This document shows, piece after piece, positions 62,719 through 64,000 of a stretch of DNA of 64,000 nucleotides. Within the stretch, counting starts at the first letter, position 1, and each line of letters opens with the position of its first letter. The notes under the pieces were generated by a model. That model ran no database searches. It worked only from the letters and a program-made list of their open reading frames with translations, and had not been told where the DNA came from. A program made the translations under genes and the position numbers. The DNA comes from Gammaproteobacteria bacterium (GTDB taxonomy: Bacteria; Pseudomonadota; Gammaproteobacteria; Chromatiales; Chromatiaceae), in the NCBI GenBank assembly GCA_011389885.1, contig JAABTK010000018.1, positions 1-64,000 on the forward strand. The letters are read 5' to 3'.

Positions 62719-64000
62719 TGCGCAACGGATAGCCTTTGCCTGCCTTCGGGGGCGCCGGGGCCTCCTGCTGATCGATCAGCCAGCTCAACTGGTCGTAATA
62801 CTTGCGCACATTGTCCACATAGACCACCGGTTCGCGCCCTCGGGCATAGCCATGCGGCACGGTGCGGTGATAGCGGGCCTGGCTCAGCAACGGCAGGCGC
62901 TTTTTGACCTCCGACCACTTGTCCGGATCCGCCGACGCGCGGTCGGTCAGGATTCGCGCATCTTCCAAATGACCAAAGCCCGCGTTGTAAGCCGCCAAGG
63001 CAAGCCAGGTGCGATCCGGCTCCGGGATGCGGTCCGGGATGCGATCCAACAAGTACCGCAGGTGCCGCCCCCCGGCCATAATGCTCTGCTCCGGGTCCGT
63101 GCGGTCCGCCACATTCCAAAGGTCCGAGGTCGCCCGGGTCAACATCATAATGCCGCGCACCCCGGTGGGCGAAACCGCCTCCGGGTCCCAGTGCGACTCC
63201 TGATAACCGATGGCGGCCAACAGCTTCCAGTCCACCCCGTGCTCGGCCGCAGCGCGCTCAAACCAAGCCCGATACTGGGGCAGACGCTGCCAGGCATGGC
63301 GCTTGAAGGTGCGGGTGTCCACGAAACTCAGCCGCTCTACATAACCGTAGTAGCGCTCGATCAGTTGGTCCAGACGGCCGCTGACCCGCATCTCCTCCAG
63401 GAATTCCGCGGCCGCATCGTACAGACTGCTATCCTGGGTATGGGGGAAGGCCCAGGCCAGTGCTTGCGGCTGGGTCAGATCGAACGCCACCTGCAACTCG
63501 GGGTAGAAGCGCCGATTCAACGCCACCTCATTGGAATCGGCGACGGCGTAGTCCACCAGCCCCTGATACACCAGGTGCAGCAATTCCTCGCCCGCTATGT
63601 CTTCGCGCGCATCCCAGCTCAGGTCGGGCAGCAGATCCCGCAGTCGCCTCAGCTCCTCCTCGTGGCTGCTGCCGGCCACCACCTCCAGGTTCTCACCCAC
63701 CAAATCCCGCATCGAGCGCGGGCGCCGCGTACCCGCACGGTACACCAGCTGCGGGGTGATCCGCTGATAGCCGGTCCCAAAGCGAATCCGCCGCTCCCGC
63801 CCTTCGGTGGCGGTAAGGCCCGCGGCCGCCATATCGACCTTCTGCCTCGCCACCCGGTCCAACAACCGGCCGATGTCGTCAAACACCACGAACCGCACCT
63901 TCACGCCGATGCGCTCGGCGAACGCCGTCACCAGCTCGTATTCGAGCCCTTCCAGGCCGTTTCGCCCCTCATAGTAGGTAGTCGCGCTGTTGCGCGTCGC
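62699..64000 (-). CDS. mltF: Membrane-bound lytic murein transglycosylase F (partial)
   Basis: The C-terminal 433 codons of MltF; the start lies beyond the window end (reading continues in frame to base 64000 with TRNSATTYYEGRNGLEGLEY). The N-terminal half is a periplasmic solute-binding-type domain (FAERIGVKVRFVVFDDIGRL, KVDMAAAGLTATEGRERRIR). The C-terminal half is an SLT lytic domain: GVDWKLLAAIGYQESHWDPE with the catalytic Glu, VSPTGVRGIMMLT and LAAYNAGFGHLEDAR. It cleaves peptidoglycan glycan strands at the outer membrane. The order guaA-tadA-mltF is a typical gammaproteobacterial neighbourhood. Confidence 0.95.
   Translation of the reverse strand, partial: ATRNSATTYYEGRNGLEGLEYELVTAFAERIGVKVRFVVFDDIGRLLDRVARQKVDMAAAGLTATEGRERRIRFGTGYQRITPQLVYRAGTRRPRSMRDLVGENLEVVAGSSHEEELRRLRDLLPDLSWDAREDIAGEELLHLVYQGLVDYAVADSNEVALNRRFYPELQVAFDLTQPQALAWAFPHTQDSSLYDAAAEFLEEMRVSGRLDQLIERYYGYVERLSFVDTRTFKRHAWQRLPQYRAWFERAAAEHGVDWKLLAAIGYQESHWDPEAVSPTGVRGIMMLTRATSDLWNVADRTDPEQSIMAGGRHLRYLLDRIPDRIPEPDRTWLALAAYNAGFGHLEDARILTDRASADPDKWSEVKKRLPLLSQARYHRTVPHGYARGREPVVYVDNVRKYYDQLSWLIDQQEAPAPPKAGKGYPLRINPTLP

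Overview
The window is high-GC gammaproteobacterial chromosome. Several gene orders are characteristic of that class: gacA-uvrC-pgsA followed by tRNA-Gly/Cys/Leu, metX-metW, proC-yggT-yggU with yggS and divergent pilT-pilU, gshB..tonB-algH-ruvX-pyrR-pyrB-pyrC', pilGHIJ-chpA-chpC, and xseA/guaB-guaA-tadA/mltF. The four-gene hydrogenase operon hynS-isp1-isp2-hynL is best known from purple sulfur bacteria (Thiocapsa, Allochromatium), so a Chromatiales sulfur bacterium is the most likely source. That placement is inference, since no rRNA gene is present.

Bases 1-9300 are an eroded accessory island. It holds an IS91-type transposase relic, an orphan Wadjet JetD-like gene with an in-frame amber codon near its start, and a translationally coupled pair (zinc-ribbon protein plus Card1/Can2-like PD-(D/E)XK nuclease). 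Next come several toxin-antitoxin genes and remnants (UPF0175/PIN, HigA, ParE plus antitoxin, a decayed antitoxin copy). A visibly AT-richer passenger (broken P-type ATPase, sulfotransferase) lies between two directly repeated IS91 3' ends. The coupled nuclease pair is the best candidate for an undescribed system.

Bases 9333-14174 encode the membrane-linked [NiFe] hydrogenase: Tat-exported small subunit, cytochrome b-like Isp1, HdrD-like Isp2 and large subunit. No maturation genes are in the window. The gacA-uvrC-pgsA-tRNA block (14390-18803) follows. Then come metXW, a dynamin-like GTPase, proC/yggT/yggU, yggS and the type IV pilus retraction ATPases pilT and pilU (19447-28509).

Bases 28819-36966 are one long minus-strand block: gshB, apbE, tonB, algH, ruvX, pyrR, pyrB, an apparently inactive dihydroorotase homologue (pyrC') and pyrK. 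Most neighbours overlap by a few bases. On the plus strand, 37210-51068 carries a small secreted protein, a periplasmic rhodanese and the Pil-Chp chemosensory cluster that controls type IV pili. Its ChpA is a 2758-residue histidine kinase with seven recognisable Hpt domains, one of them lacking the phospho-accepting His, and a 54-bp coding minisatellite.

The last part (51778-64000) holds rsmE, a PFK-family kinase, a PhnD-like binding protein, ettA, xseA, guaB, guaA, tadA and an mltF cut by the window edge.

Intergenic regions are unusually rich in dispersed repeats. These include a ~72-bp inverted-repeat element (four copies), REP-like sequences, and many degenerate copies of a G/C-rich motif resembling GCGCAGAGGACGCAGAG.
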